Shown here piece after piece: positions 5,868 through 13,537 of a stretch of DNA of 18,210 nt. Location of the stretch: positions 1 through 18,210 of the forward strand of contig JBAXJB010000030.1 of the NCBI GenBank assembly GCA_037138055.1, in the 5' to 3' direction. The stretch is from CAITNM01 sp037138055. Lineage in GTDB: Bacteria; Pseudomonadota; Alphaproteobacteria; Paracaedibacterales; CAITNM01. The position numbers and the translations under genes are program-made. Every line of letters starts with the position of its first letter. The first letter of the stretch is position 1. Under the pieces are notes generated by a model. It ran no database searches. It saw nothing but the letters and a program-made list of their open reading frames with translations, and was not told the origin of the DNA.

Positions 5868-8438
5868 TTAAGCAGAAAAAAACTTCTCAATTTCGGCTTG
5901 AATTTTACTCACGGCTTTGGGATTCGTACCTCCTGCTTGCGCCATGTCTGGACGGCCACCACCACCCTGACCATCAACAACTTGAGCTGCCACTTTTACC
6001 AAATCAACAGCGCTGATTTTTGCTGTTAAATCATTAGTAACACCAATAACCAAAGAAACTTTTCCATCATACGTGCTCGTCACAACTACAATGCCTGATG
6101 TTAAAGTCTTCTTTAGATCATCAACTATACTCTTAAGATCTTTCGCAGGTATGTCTTGCAAATGCTTAAAAATAGCTTGAATTCCAGAAATTTCTTCAAT
6201 TTTATCCACTGCATTTTGACCACCTAATGCCGCATGACGTTTTGCTTCTGCCAATTGTTTTTGCAATTCTTGTATGGTTTTTTTTGCAGCTTCTTGTTCA
6301 GAATTATTATTTGCTTGAAGTTCATAAAGTCTATCAATAATGTTTGTGCCCGTTATTGCTTCAATACGTCGTACTCCTGCAGAAACACTAGATTCCCCTA
6401 TAATTTTAACAAGGCCAATATCACCAGTACGCTGCACGTGAGTCCCCCCGCAAAGCTCAACTGAAAAATCACCAAGTCTAAGCACGCGCACAACATCGCC
6501 ATATTTTTCACCAAATAAAGCCATTGCACCATCTGAAATTGCTTCATCTGGCGTCATTAACTTTGTAATGGCCTCATGATTAGCAAGAATCTCTTGATTT
6601 ACTGCTATTTCAATTTCACGTAATTGTTCAGGTGTAACTGCCATTGAATGCGTAAAATCAAAACGTAAACGGCTTGGCCCAACCAATGATCCTTTTTGGG
6701 TAACATGATCACCCAATACTTTACGTAAAGCAGCATGAAGTAAATGTGTTGCGGAATGATTTGCTGCAGTTCTTGCACGCTTTTTCGCGTCAACCGTTAA
6801 CCGTACAATATCACCAACTTTCAAATGCCCTTTAGCTGATCCAACCTTGTGAACATAAAGGCTGCCAACCATTTTCTGGCAATCAAGAACATTATACGTA
6901 CAATTATCAGTTTGCATTAAACCAACGTCGCCGACCTGCCCGCCTGATTCTGCATAAAAAGGTGTTTGATTACACAATACCCAAGCATCTTCCACTGCTT
7001 CTTGTAATAATTTCCCGTCTTTAACAAAAGCCAATACTTTAGCTTCTGCAGTCAATGCGGTGTAGCCTAAAAATTCAGTGACTCCATGCTCTTCTTTTAG
7101 GTCAAACCAAATTTTTTCAAAGCCAGCTTCACCTGACCCCGTCCACGAAGCGCGTGCTAATTTTTTTTGTTTTTCCATGGCTTCGTTAAACCCGTCGGTA
7201 TCAACGCTGCGATTTTCAGCACGAAGTACATCTTGAGTAAGATCCAAAGGAAATCCATAGGTATCATACAAACGAAAGGCAACATCTCCCGGAAGTATCT
7301 GGCCACTTTTTAAATGAGTGGTTTCTTCCTTTAAAAGCTTTAATCCGCGCCCAAGTGTTTGACGAAATTTTTCTTCTTCATGAAATAAGGTTTGAGTGAT
7401 TAGTGATTGAGCGCGCTGCAACTGCGGATAAGTATCTGCCATTAAATTCACTAAGGTAGCCACCAATCGATGCATTAATGGATCTTTAGCGCCCAATAAG
7501 TGCGCGTGACGCATAGCACGGCGCATAATGCGTCGAAGAACGTACCCACGCCCTTCATTTGAAGGTAACACTCCATCAGCAATTAAAAAGCTACAAGCTC
7601 GTAAGTGATCTGCAATTACGTTGTGTGATTGCCGCATTCCAGCGTTTCCAGTTTCGGCCTTGGATGCTTCGATTAAATTTTTGAATAAATCAATGTCATA
7701 GTTATTATGTGCACCTTGAAGAAGCGCTGCTATACGCTCAAGTCCCATGCCTGTATCAACTGAAGGTTTCGGCAAATTTACACGCGTGCCATCAGCAAGC
7801 TGTTCGTATTGCATGAAAACCAAATTCCATATTTCTATGAAACGATCACCATCTTCATCAGCTGAACCAGGAGGGCCTCCTGGGATTTTATCACCGTAAT
7901 CATAAAATATTTCAGTGCAAGGGCCGCACGGCCCTGTGTCCCCCATGCTCCAAAAATTATCAGATGTAGCAATACGAATAATTTTATCATCAGAAAAGCC
8001 AGTAAGCTTTTTCCAAATGGTGGCTGCTTCATCATCATCAGCGTAAACCGTTACAAGCAAGCGCTTAGGATCAACGTCAAAATGCTTAGTTACCAGTTCC
8101 CAAGCCAATACAATGGCGCGCTCTTTGAAATAATCTCCGAATGAAAAATTTCCCAACATTTCAAAAAATGTATGGTGACGTGCGGTATAGCCTACGTTAT
8201 CTAAATCATTATGTTTGCCGCCAGCTCGTAAACATTTTTGTGAAGACGTAGCTGTCTTATAACTGCGCGTTTCTTTTCCGGTAAATAAATCTTTAAACTG
8301 CACCATGCCCGCTGCAGTAAACATAAGGGTTGGGTCATTTTGAGGGACTAATGGACTAGATGGCACAACTTCATGGCCATTAGTCTGAAAATAATCAAGA
8401 AAGGTAGAACGAATTGCAGTTAAGGATTTGATAGACAT
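5868..8438 (-). CDS. alaS: Alanyl-tRNA synthetase AlaS
   Basis: Charges tRNA-Ala with alanine and edits mischarged Ser and Gly. The 856-residue length is normal (E. coli 876). The N-terminal class II catalytic domain carries NDPTLMFTAAGMVQFKDLF, the KCLRAGGKHNDLDNVGYT region and RHHTFFEMLGNFSFGDYFK. The tRNA-recognition region (GYVLRRIMRRAMRHA) follows. The editing domain has zinc-site residues H561 and H565 (HSATH) and C663 and H667 (CGGTH), matching E. coli positions within three residues. A coiled linker and the C-Ala DHHA1 domain ending in GQGGGGRPDMAQAGG complete it. The ATG at 8438 matches the family start, though no clear ribosome site is seen. It lies 60 bases downstream of tRNA-Gln on the same strand with no terminator between, so readthrough from the tRNA promoter is possible. 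Confidence 0.98.
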   Translation of the reverse strand: MSIKSLTAIRSTFLDYFQTNGHEVVPSSPLVPQNDPTLMFTAAGMVQFKDLFTGKETRSYKTATSSQKCLRAGGKHNDLDNVGYTARHHTFFEMLGNFSFGDYFKERAIVLAWELVTKHFDVDPKRLLVTVYADDDEAATIWKKLTGFSDDKIIRIATSDNFWSMGDTGPCGPCTEIFYDYGDKIPGGPPGSADEDGDRFIEIWNLVFMQYEQLADGTRVNLPKPSVDTGMGLERIAALLQGAHNNYDIDLFKNLIEASKAETGNAGMRQSHNVIADHLRACSFLIADGVLPSNEGRGYVLRRIMRRAMRHAHLLGAKDPLMHRLVATLVNLMADTYPQLQRAQSLITQTLFHEEEKFRQTLGRGLKLLKEETTHLKSGQILPGDVAFRLYDTYGFPLDLTQDVLRAENRSVDTDGFNEAMEKQKKLARASWTGSGEAGFEKIWFDLKEEHGVTEFLGYTALTAEAKVLAFVKDGKLLQEAVEDAWVLCNQTPFYAESGGQVGDVGLMQTDNCTYNVLDCQKMVGSLYVHKVGSAKGHLKVGDIVRLTVDAKKRARTAANHSATHLLHAALRKVLGDHVTQKGSLVGPSRLRFDFTHSMAVTPEQLREIEIAVNQEILANHEAITKLMTPDEAISDGAMALFGEKYGDVVRVLRLGDFSVELCGGTHVQRTGDIGLVKIIGESSVSAGVRRIEAITGTNIIDRLYELQANNNSEQEAAKKTIQELQKQLAEAKRHAALGGQNAVDKIEEISGIQAIFKHLQDIPAKDLKSIVDDLKKTLTSGIVVVTSTYDGKVSLVIGVTNDLTAKISAVDLVKVAAQVVDGQGGGGRPDMAQAGGTNPKAVSKIQAEIEKFFSA

Positions 8439-8455
8439 GGCTCAAGTGTTTAAAA

Positions 8456-8483
8456 CTTATCGATCCAGGCTACCATATTTCAA
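8456..8483 (-). promoter_or_regulatory. Possible alaS promoter
   Basis: On the minus strand TTGAAA (-35, 8483-8478) and GATAAG (-10, 8461-8456) lie 16 bases apart between tRNA-Gln and alaS. The start site would be about 10 bases before the alaS ATG, so the leader would be very short. This fits the absence of a ribosome site but is only a pattern match. Confidence 0.35.
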
Positions 8484-8498
8484 AAGGGAATTAAATAA

Positions 8499-8573
8499 TG
8501 GCTGGGGTACTAGGATTCGAACCTAGGGATGCCGGTACCAAAAACCGGTGCCTTACCGCTTGGCTATACCCCA
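8499..8573 (-). tRNA. tRNA-Gln (anticodon UUG)
   Basis: A complete 75-base tRNA on the minus strand. The acceptor stem TGGGGTA pairs with TACCCCA, followed by discriminator G and an encoded CCA. The D arm is GCCAAGCGGTAAGGC, the anticodon stem CCGGT/ACCGG encloses the loop TTTTGGT with anticodon TTG (reads CAA), and the T arm contains GGTTCGAATCC. It closely resembles E. coli tRNA-Gln. Confidence 0.97.
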
Positions 8574-8585
8574 ACGTGTTAGGTA

Positions 8586-8613
8586 AACATACCAGAAATC
8601 GTTAAAAAATCAA
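8586..8613 (-). promoter_or_regulatory. Predicted tRNA-Gln promoter
   Basis: On the minus strand TTGATT (-35, 8613-8608) and TATGTT (-10, 8591-8586) are 16 bases apart, with TGG just before the -10 giving an extended -10 element. Transcription would start about 6 bases before the mature tRNA. The TATGTTTAC stretch is identical to that in front of tRNA-Thr. Confidence 0.6.
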
Positions 8614-8758
8614 GATGTTTGGAATGTAAATGGTATTTTAAGAAGTTTTAATGATAGCATCGAGAAAAACATACTCTTTCCCAAACCTAAATAAAAAATA
8701 ATTCAAGGAAAAATTATACTTCACATAGCCACGCCTATGGTTGATTATTTTATAAAAC

Positions 8759-8787
8759 TTGAGTTTTTAGGTATATTAGTATATATT
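8759..8787 (+). promoter_or_regulatory. Predicted promoter of the exported receiver-domain gene
   Basis: TTGAGT (8759-8764) and TATATT (8782-8787) have an exact 17-base spacer. The predicted start near 8794 lies downstream of the earlier in-frame ATG at 8737 and 20 bases before the ATG at 8815. This supports translation from 8815, the start of the signal peptide. Confidence 0.6.
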
Positions 8788-8814
8788 GACGAACATTTTT
8801 ATGAAGAACAGCTT

Positions 8815-9729
8815 ATGATTTATATTTTTTTTGCATTCTTTTTTTCTTTTATGCTTTGCGCCAGTGAAAACGTTGAAGTTATTGGAGGAATAATCCATCG
8901 AGAGACTCTCCATGTTCTTTACATTGATGATTCTGTTGTTAATCTTAAAATGACGGAGAAACAAATAAGAATTTATAACGCTCAAAGTGATTCTTCACAA
9001 ATAGAACTAACTACTAGAACACATGGCGATGGTTTAAGTCCAAGCGAACTGGCAACCCAACATATGGTATGGTGTGATATTCAAATGTCTCCGTACCTTA
9101 GGGGAGATGTGGTGTTAGCCAATCTCAAAATACAACATCCAGATTTTGAACATCCCCCTTTTATAGCTGTTACAGGAGAAAAAGAGTTTCATGACAGTGA
9201 CGAAGAGTTGTCTCAACATGCCAGAGATCGTCATTTCATAGCGGGCAGAGATAAAATCAAAACCCCAGATGACATACGTGTAGTGCTAGGAGTTTATTAT
9301 AGCTGGCTGGAAAAACAAAAAGAACAAACATACATTTCACGAATTGAAGAAGAATTTACAGAAGATCAAGAAGGAGCCATACGGAAAAAATCACATATAC
9401 AATGGATACTTAGTGATGTAGATGATGGCCACCATAGAGAAATATGCGACATATCAGAATCAGAAAAAGAAAGCGATGATGATTCAGAACATATCTCTAA
9501 AAAACAGAAACCTGATCCAAGCCTCCAGGGCACACAAAAAAAAACAAATACAGCAGCTCTGCTAGATCCTAGAAAAGTTTCACCTTCATCCTTGGCTTAT
9601 GCTAAAGCAGATTTATCAAGAGCTGACGAATCGAGTGTCGATGACACAAAACCATCATGTTGTAGGGGCTGCTTAGAGAGGATTGCAGAGCGTATAACTG
9701 GTTGGTCCCAACTGACAGGTTTGTGTTGA
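8815..9729 (+). CDS. Signal peptide plus response-regulator receiver-like domain, acidic tail
   Basis: A 304-residue protein when started at the ATG at 8815. Residues 1-17 (MIYIFFAFFFSFMLCAS) are a strongly hydrophobic signal peptide or anchor. Residues 33-160 look like a two-component receiver domain: the acidic pair Asp38-Asp39 in VLYIDDSVVNLKM, phosphoacceptor Asp88 in VWCDIQMSP, Thr120 in FIAVTG and Lys149 in KTPDDI. Their spacing is a little longer than in CheY. After about residue 185 there is no recognisable output domain: charged helix, an acidic Ser/Asp stretch (SESEKESDDDSEH), a basic patch (KKQK) and a Cys-bearing end (C282, C283, C286, C304). The frame is open back to an ATG at 8737, rejected because it lies upstream of the predicted transcription start. 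No kinase gene is adjacent. Receiver domains act in the cytoplasm, so the leader is unexpected. Receiver assignment fairly sure; role unknown. Confidence 0.75.
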   Translation: MIYIFFAFFFSFMLCASENVEVIGGIIHRETLHVLYIDDSVVNLKMTEKQIRIYNAQSDSSQIELTTRTHGDGLSPSELATQHMVWCDIQMSPYLRGDVVLANLKIQHPDFEHPPFIAVTGEKEFHDSDEELSQHARDRHFIAGRDKIKTPDDIRVVLGVYYSWLEKQKEQTYISRIEEEFTEDQEGAIRKKSHIQWILSDVDDGHHREICDISESEKESDDDSEHISKKQKPDPSLQGTQKKTNTAALLDPRKVSPSSLAYAKADLSRADESSVDDTKPSCCRGCLERIAERITGWSQLTGLC

Positions 9730-9734
9730 TTCTC

Positions 9735-10319
9735 TCAAATAGATGCGTTTCCCGCCATCACCAAGCATCTTTCCAACAAATTTTCTCTAACTTTCAAGTA
9801 ATAATCACGTGCAGCAATAGCTTCATCTATTGTTGATATGGGTTGACATTCAACAGCAACACCTGCCCCTAATATTGCCCTCATATTTTCAAAGCTTTTT
9901 TTAAAATTATCATTCAATAACGCTCTCTCTGCAGAGCTCTTCACATCAGAGCTTGCCTGCAATGCAAGCATTTCAAATGCCAAAACTATAGTTACTGCAA
10001 ATAAATTTTCCTTAACGCCTAAGTAGTATGCGCGAGCTGTAGCAGCATCATCTCTTGTCGCAATGCTGCGTAAAACAATTAACGGACTCTCCCCTAGGTT
10101 TTGCTTCATTATCTCAAATTCTTGCATTAATAATTTATCAACTTCCGAAGCTGGCGTATCGTTTTCAAGAACAAATTTTGCGTACTGTCCAAATTTTACG
10201 GCACTTAGCGCTCTTTGGTGAATTTGCTCTCGCAACTGATTTAAATTTTCATCACCTATTTCTGATGCAAAAAAATTTCCGCTAATAATGAATCCAATAA
10301 GGATCAATGTTTTAAGCAT
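9735..10319 (-). CDS. Secreted helical protein with an internal duplication, unknown function
   Basis: A 194-residue protein of no family I recognise. Residues 1-19 (MLKTLILIGFIISGNFFAS) form a signal peptide with likely cleavage near FFA-SE. The rest is predicted almost all helical and contains a duplicated module: DAATARAYYLGVKENL at residues 91-106 and EAIAARDYYLKVRENL at 166-181, 75 residues apart. A weaker match precedes each copy (LL, Phe and Asn at 63-74 and 134-145). It has two Cys near the second copy (158 and 185), which could pair after export. The ATG has no clear ribosome site. The gene converges with the receiver-domain gene, with five bases between stop codons. A promoter-like pair lies at 10370-10398. 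Gene reality is well supported by length, leader and repeat; function is unknown. Confidence 0.72.
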   Translation of the reverse strand: MLKTLILIGFIISGNFFASEIGDENLNQLREQIHQRALSAVKFGQYAKFVLENDTPASEVDKLLMQEFEIMKQNLGESPLIVLRSIATRDDAATARAYYLGVKENLFAVTIVLAFEMLALQASSDVKSSAERALLNDNFKKSFENMRAILGAGVAVECQPISTIDEAIAARDYYLKVRENLLERCLVMAGNASI

Positions 10320-10369
10320 AAAAATTCACACAAATTTATTTAATCTATCTGCATTTTAGTTGTGAGGTA

Positions 10370-10398
10370 TTAATAAAAAGTGAAAAATACTCTCTCAA
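10370..10398 (-). promoter_or_regulatory. Possible promoter of the duplicated-module secreted gene
   Basis: On the minus strand TTGAGA (-35, 10398-10393) and TATTAA (-10, 10375-10370) lie 17 bases apart. The leader to the ATG at 10319 would be roughly 45 bases. The rest of the gap up to tRNA-Thr holds nothing else recognisable apart from that tRNA's own promoter. Confidence 0.4.
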
Positions 10399-10440
10399 AC
10401 ATTCAGATTAAAATTTTTCCTAATTTTATCTGCTGGCCCC

Positions 10441-10469
10441 TAGACTAGAGAAGAATTTTTAGATATGTT
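10441..10469 (+). promoter_or_regulatory. Predicted tRNA-Thr promoter
   Basis: TAGACT (10441-10446) and TATGTT (10464-10469) have a 17-base spacer, and the start would fall 3-4 bases before the mature tRNA. The -10 and following bases (TATGTTTAC) match those of tRNA-Gln. Confidence 0.5.
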
Positions 10470-10478
10470 TACTTTAGT

Positions 10479-10554
10479 GCCGGCTTAGCTCAGCTGGTAG
10501 AGCAACTGATTTGTAATCAGTAGGTCGCGGGTTCGACTCCTGCAGCCGGCACCA
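10479..10554 (+). tRNA. tRNA-Thr (anticodon UGU)
   Basis: A complete 76-base tRNA. The acceptor stem GCCGGCT pairs with AGCCGGC, with discriminator A and an encoded CCA. The D arm is GCTCAGCTGGTAGAGC. The anticodon stem CTGAT/ATCAG encloses a seven-base loop with anticodon TGT, reading ACA. The T arm carries GGTTCGACTCC. It converges with yjdM, with only about 30 bases between. Confidence 0.97.
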
Positions 10555-10583
10555 GCTCTACTAAAATCTCAAAGCGTTTTAAT

Positions 10584-10922
10584 TTATACCTTTTTCAAAA
10601 AACAGGCTTTCAGCATAAATTGGCCCATGTCTGTTTTACAATCAACTTCATGATCACCATCTACTAAACGAATGCTCTTCACTTTAGTGCCCATTTTAAG
10701 AGTAATGGATGAGCCTTTTACCTTTAGGTCCTTAATAATCACGACCGCATCACCATCGGACAAAATGTTACCATTAGAATCTTTTATAGTGGGTTCAGCT
10801 TCTGTATCTGCAGCAGACTGAACTGGCCATTCATGCCCACAATCAGCACAAACAAAGTTATCACTATACTGATACGTATTGCTCATGCCGCATTCGGAAC
10901 AAGCTGGAATAATCATTGTCAT
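10584..10922 (-). CDS. yjdM: YjdM/PhnA family zinc-ribbon protein
   Basis: A small 112-residue cytosolic protein closely resembling E. coli YjdM (formerly PhnA). The N-terminal zinc ribbon has C8, C11, C25 and C28. A linker is followed by the family's characteristic C-terminal SH3-like domain with DSNGNILSDGDAVVIIKDLK and VKGSSITLKMGTKVKSIRLV. Despite the old name, E. coli YjdM is not required for phosphonate use and its role is unclear; no phosphonate genes are nearby here. The ATG at 10922 is preceded by AGAGGAAACG, a good ribosome site. It lies 50 bases after the homogentisate dioxygenase-like gene on the same strand and may be co-transcribed with it. Confidence 0.93.
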   Translation of the reverse strand: MTMIIPACSECGMSNTYQYSDNFVCADCGHEWPVQSAADTEAEPTIKDSNGNILSDGDAVVIIKDLKVKGSSITLKMGTKVKSIRLVDGDHEVDCKTDMGQFMLKACFLKKV

Positions 10923-10972
10923 CGTTTCCTCTAATAATCAAAGTCTTTGCTAATTCAATAATTAGCTATTAA

Positions 10973-12127
10973 TTACGGTTTCTCAACAGCTTTCCAGCTT
11001 TGAGCATACTCTGCCCATTCAACTGTTGAAGCATTTTCGCCTATTTCTAGTGCATCACGCGTATCAATCATGACAGCAACTTCGTCAGTTTCTTTTCTTG
11101 CAAACTGAGAAGCTGTTGCAAACGCCCCTGGGTGCGGGCCATGAGTAAATCCACATGGGTGAATTGTTGACATACCTGGATGAATATTATCACGGCTAAA
11201 AAACTGTCCACGGTGGTAAAAAATGAACTCATCATAATCGTCATTATTATGATAGAACGGCACTTTTAATGCCCCTGGGTCACTTTCAATAGGACGCGGC
11301 GCAAATGTACAAATAACAAATCTATTAGCCACAAAAGTTATATGCGCCGAAGGTGGTAAATGATAACGGTGACTCATGAGCGGACGAATATCATCCACAT
11401 TAATACGCACAGGCGCCAAATTGCCATGCCAACCCATTGCATCCAAAGGATTAAATGGATAGGTCACAACACTCATCTGCCCTAGCCTTTTGATATGCAC
11501 TTCCCATTCATGGTTAGCATCAACCTGCTGCGCTTTAAATTGATCATTAATTTTAGGCGTATCAAGCATCGCAGGGTCAAAAATAGCGTGAGGCCCTACA
11601 ATACCTTTATCTGGCAACATGTAGCTACTATCCGTTGCTTCAACCAACAATATATTTAGTGGCTCAATAACATCTAACCTCCACATAGTAGAGCGTGGCA
11701 AGACAACATAATCACCAGTTTTAATCGTCATATGACCATAATCACAAAACAAATCAGCGCGCCCTTGATGAATAAACAAAAGCTGATCACCATCACCATT
11801 ACGGGCCAAGTGCGTCATTGATTTAGAAACTTGCCACCATCGCAACTGTGTATGACGATTATGCAAAAATAGATCTGTTTTAAATGGGCAATTTTTTTCT
11901 TGGTTCCACTTGTTAAGATCATACGCACGTGGCCGAAGTGGACCTTCCCATTTTGTCCAAGCCGTTGGCGCAGACCGATGAATCATATGAGTACAAGGAC
12001 CAAAAAAACCTTCTTTTCCCAGTTCACGCTCATAGGTTTTTGAGCCATCTTCTTGAACTGGAAAATCTGCATGAGCCTGACGACTACAAACACCTTCAAC
12101 AATAGGAAATTCAATCCATTTACGCAT
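10973..12127 (-). CDS. Homogentisate 1,2-dioxygenase-like cupin protein
   Basis: A 384-residue member of the homogentisate dioxygenase family (cupin fold, non-haem iron), which opens the ring of homogentisate to maleylacetoacetate in tyrosine and phenylalanine breakdown. Candidate iron ligands are His293 and Glu300 (FYHNNDDYDEF) and His329 (FTHGPHP). The distance between the two His residues, 36, equals that of human HGD (His335, His371), but the Glu is seven residues from the first His rather than six. It is also shorter than human HGD (445 residues). It therefore belongs to a divergent bacterial subgroup whose substrate may differ. AAAGGTAAAGACAT precedes the ATG. A TTGCTG/TATGAT pair at 12185-12156 could be a promoter. 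It is 81 bases downstream of the symporter gene on the same strand. The gene symbol hmgA is withheld because the substrate is unproven. Confidence 0.85.
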   Translation of the reverse strand: MRKWIEFPIVEGVCSRQAHADFPVQEDGSKTYERELGKEGFFGPCTHMIHRSAPTAWTKWEGPLRPRAYDLNKWNQEKNCPFKTDLFLHNRHTQLRWWQVSKSMTHLARNGDGDQLLFIHQGRADLFCDYGHMTIKTGDYVVLPRSTMWRLDVIEPLNILLVEATDSSYMLPDKGIVGPHAIFDPAMLDTPKINDQFKAQQVDANHEWEVHIKRLGQMSVVTYPFNPLDAMGWHGNLAPVRINVDDIRPLMSHRYHLPPSAHITFVANRFVICTFAPRPIESDPGALKVPFYHNNDDYDEFIFYHRGQFFSRDNIHPGMSTIHPCGFTHGPHPGAFATASQFARKETDEVAVMIDTRDALEIGENASTVEWAEYAQSWKAVEKP

Positions 12128-12208
12128 ATGTCTTTACCTTTATAATCTTGCCACGATCATAAGGGAAAGGGTTGCATAACAGCAAGTAAAAAGTAAAAAA
12201 GCAGAATT

Positions 12209-13459
12209 CTAAACATCTGCGTAATACTTTTCTTTATCCAAAAGCCCTTCAGAGTGGTCAACACACAAAGCAACGGTTGCATCACCGGTAATGCTAATCG
12301 TTGTGCGCATCATATCAATAATACGATCTATCCCTGCTATTAAAGCAATACCTTCAATAGGAAGACCAACTGATGCCAAAACCATTGGTAACATAACAAT
12401 AGTGCCCCCAGGAATACCTGCTCCGCCAATTGACCCCAACGTTCCAGTTAAAATAATGCATCCATAATCAGCCATGCCCAGTACTTTTCCTGTAGCTTGT
12501 GCAAAAAACAAAGCGCAAAGACTTATGTAAATAGCAATGCCATCCATATTAATGGATGCTCCAAGCGGTAACACAAATGATGAGCTAATGTTGGACACTC
12601 CAAGACGATTTTGACAAACCTTAATTGTCGTTGGCAAAGCTGCCTTTGTACTGCTTGTAGAAAATGCCAACGTTTGGTATTCAAGACTTTTCTTAAAAAA
12701 TGGCAGCGGAGATAACTTAGTCCACACAAGAATAATCAGCCCAAACACCAAATACTGCACACCAAATGCTAAATATGCACACCCTACTAACTTTAAAAGC
12801 TTTTCTAAAACTGCCATTCCTTGGGTGCCAACAATCCACGCAGTCAAAGCGCATGCTGCCACTGGAGAAAGCTGAACAATCAAATGCACCATACGAAACA
12901 CCATCGATGACAATAAAGAAAATATACTGCTCAAGCGTTTTGATGCTTCATTTTCCATTGTGTTAAGGGTAATGCCTGTAAATAATGCAAAGAAGACAAC
13001 CTGTAAAATGGTGCCTTGTGCCATCGCATCAATTGCATTTTCCGGCACAATATTTAAAAGAGTATCAGCTATTTTAGCTAAACTAGCATCTGGATTTTTA
13101 AGCACTCCATCACCACTGAAATTTAGAATAACGCCGCTTCCAGGTTCAAAAATAGTTCCAACAGTTAAACCAATAGTTATGGCAAATAAGGTTGTTAACA
13201 AATAAGTGACAGAAGCTTTTATGCCAACTCTGCCCAGTGCTTTGGAGTCTTGAACACTTGTAATGCCACTAACTATCGCAAAAAATATTAACGGGACGAT
13301 AATCATTTTTATAAGCCGAATGAATAAATCACCAAATGGCTTGATGTAGACAACATCGTCTTTTAAGACCACGCCCAATATAATTCCCAGCACAAGACCA
13401 ACAAGAACTTTTTTCCACAATTTCATCGACCGCAAAACCCCATACATAAATTTCGGCAT
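12209..13459 (-). CDS. Dicarboxylate/amino acid:cation symporter (DAACS, GltP/DctA type)
   Basis: Inner-membrane sodium- or proton-coupled transporter of glutamate/aspartate or C4-dicarboxylates. The 416 residues match the family length. Several hydrophobic segments precede the hairpin 1 serine-rich loop FSTSSTKAALPTT, then the TM7 motif NMDG at 304-307, hairpin 2 (GIPGGTIVMLPMVL) and the TM8 signature DRIIDMMRTTISITGDATVAL. The Arg and Asp there correspond to substrate-contacting residues of GltPh. The usual Thr after NMDG is Ile308 here. An internal ATG at 13426 (MKLWKKVLVGL) fits the usual family N-terminus and may be the true start; neither has a strong ribosome site. Substrate cannot be fixed by eye. 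Neighbouring genes would fit fumarate or other C4 acids, but that is a guess. Confidence 0.92.
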   Translation of the reverse strand: MPKFMYGVLRSMKLWKKVLVGLVLGIILGVVLKDDVVYIKPFGDLFIRLIKMIIVPLIFFAIVSGITSVQDSKALGRVGIKASVTYLLTTLFAITIGLTVGTIFEPGSGVILNFSGDGVLKNPDASLAKIADTLLNIVPENAIDAMAQGTILQVVFFALFTGITLNTMENEASKRLSSIFSLLSSMVFRMVHLIVQLSPVAACALTAWIVGTQGMAVLEKLLKLVGCAYLAFGVQYLVFGLIILVWTKLSPLPFFKKSLEYQTLAFSTSSTKAALPTTIKVCQNRLGVSNISSSFVLPLGASINMDGIAIYISLCALFFAQATGKVLGMADYGCIILTGTLGSIGGAGIPGGTIVMLPMVLASVGLPIEGIALIAGIDRIIDMMRTTISITGDATVALCVDHSEGLLDKEKYYADV

Positions 13460-13537
13460 AATAATTTATTTTTCACATGCAACAAAGCCATCAAACGCGT
13501 AAGATGGAAAAAGCATAAAAAAATTCTAACATACAAA

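Noticed and set aside
8737..8814. Earlier ATG in frame with the receiver-domain gene
   Set aside because: It lies upstream of the good TTGAGT-17-TATATT promoter's start site, has no ribosome site, and would bury the signal peptide.
5620..9020. Near-identical nonapeptides in two secreted proteins (DSDTIELTT and DSSQIELTT)
   Set aside because: Seven of nine residues match, but the context differs and the stretch is too short to separate from chance without more examples.
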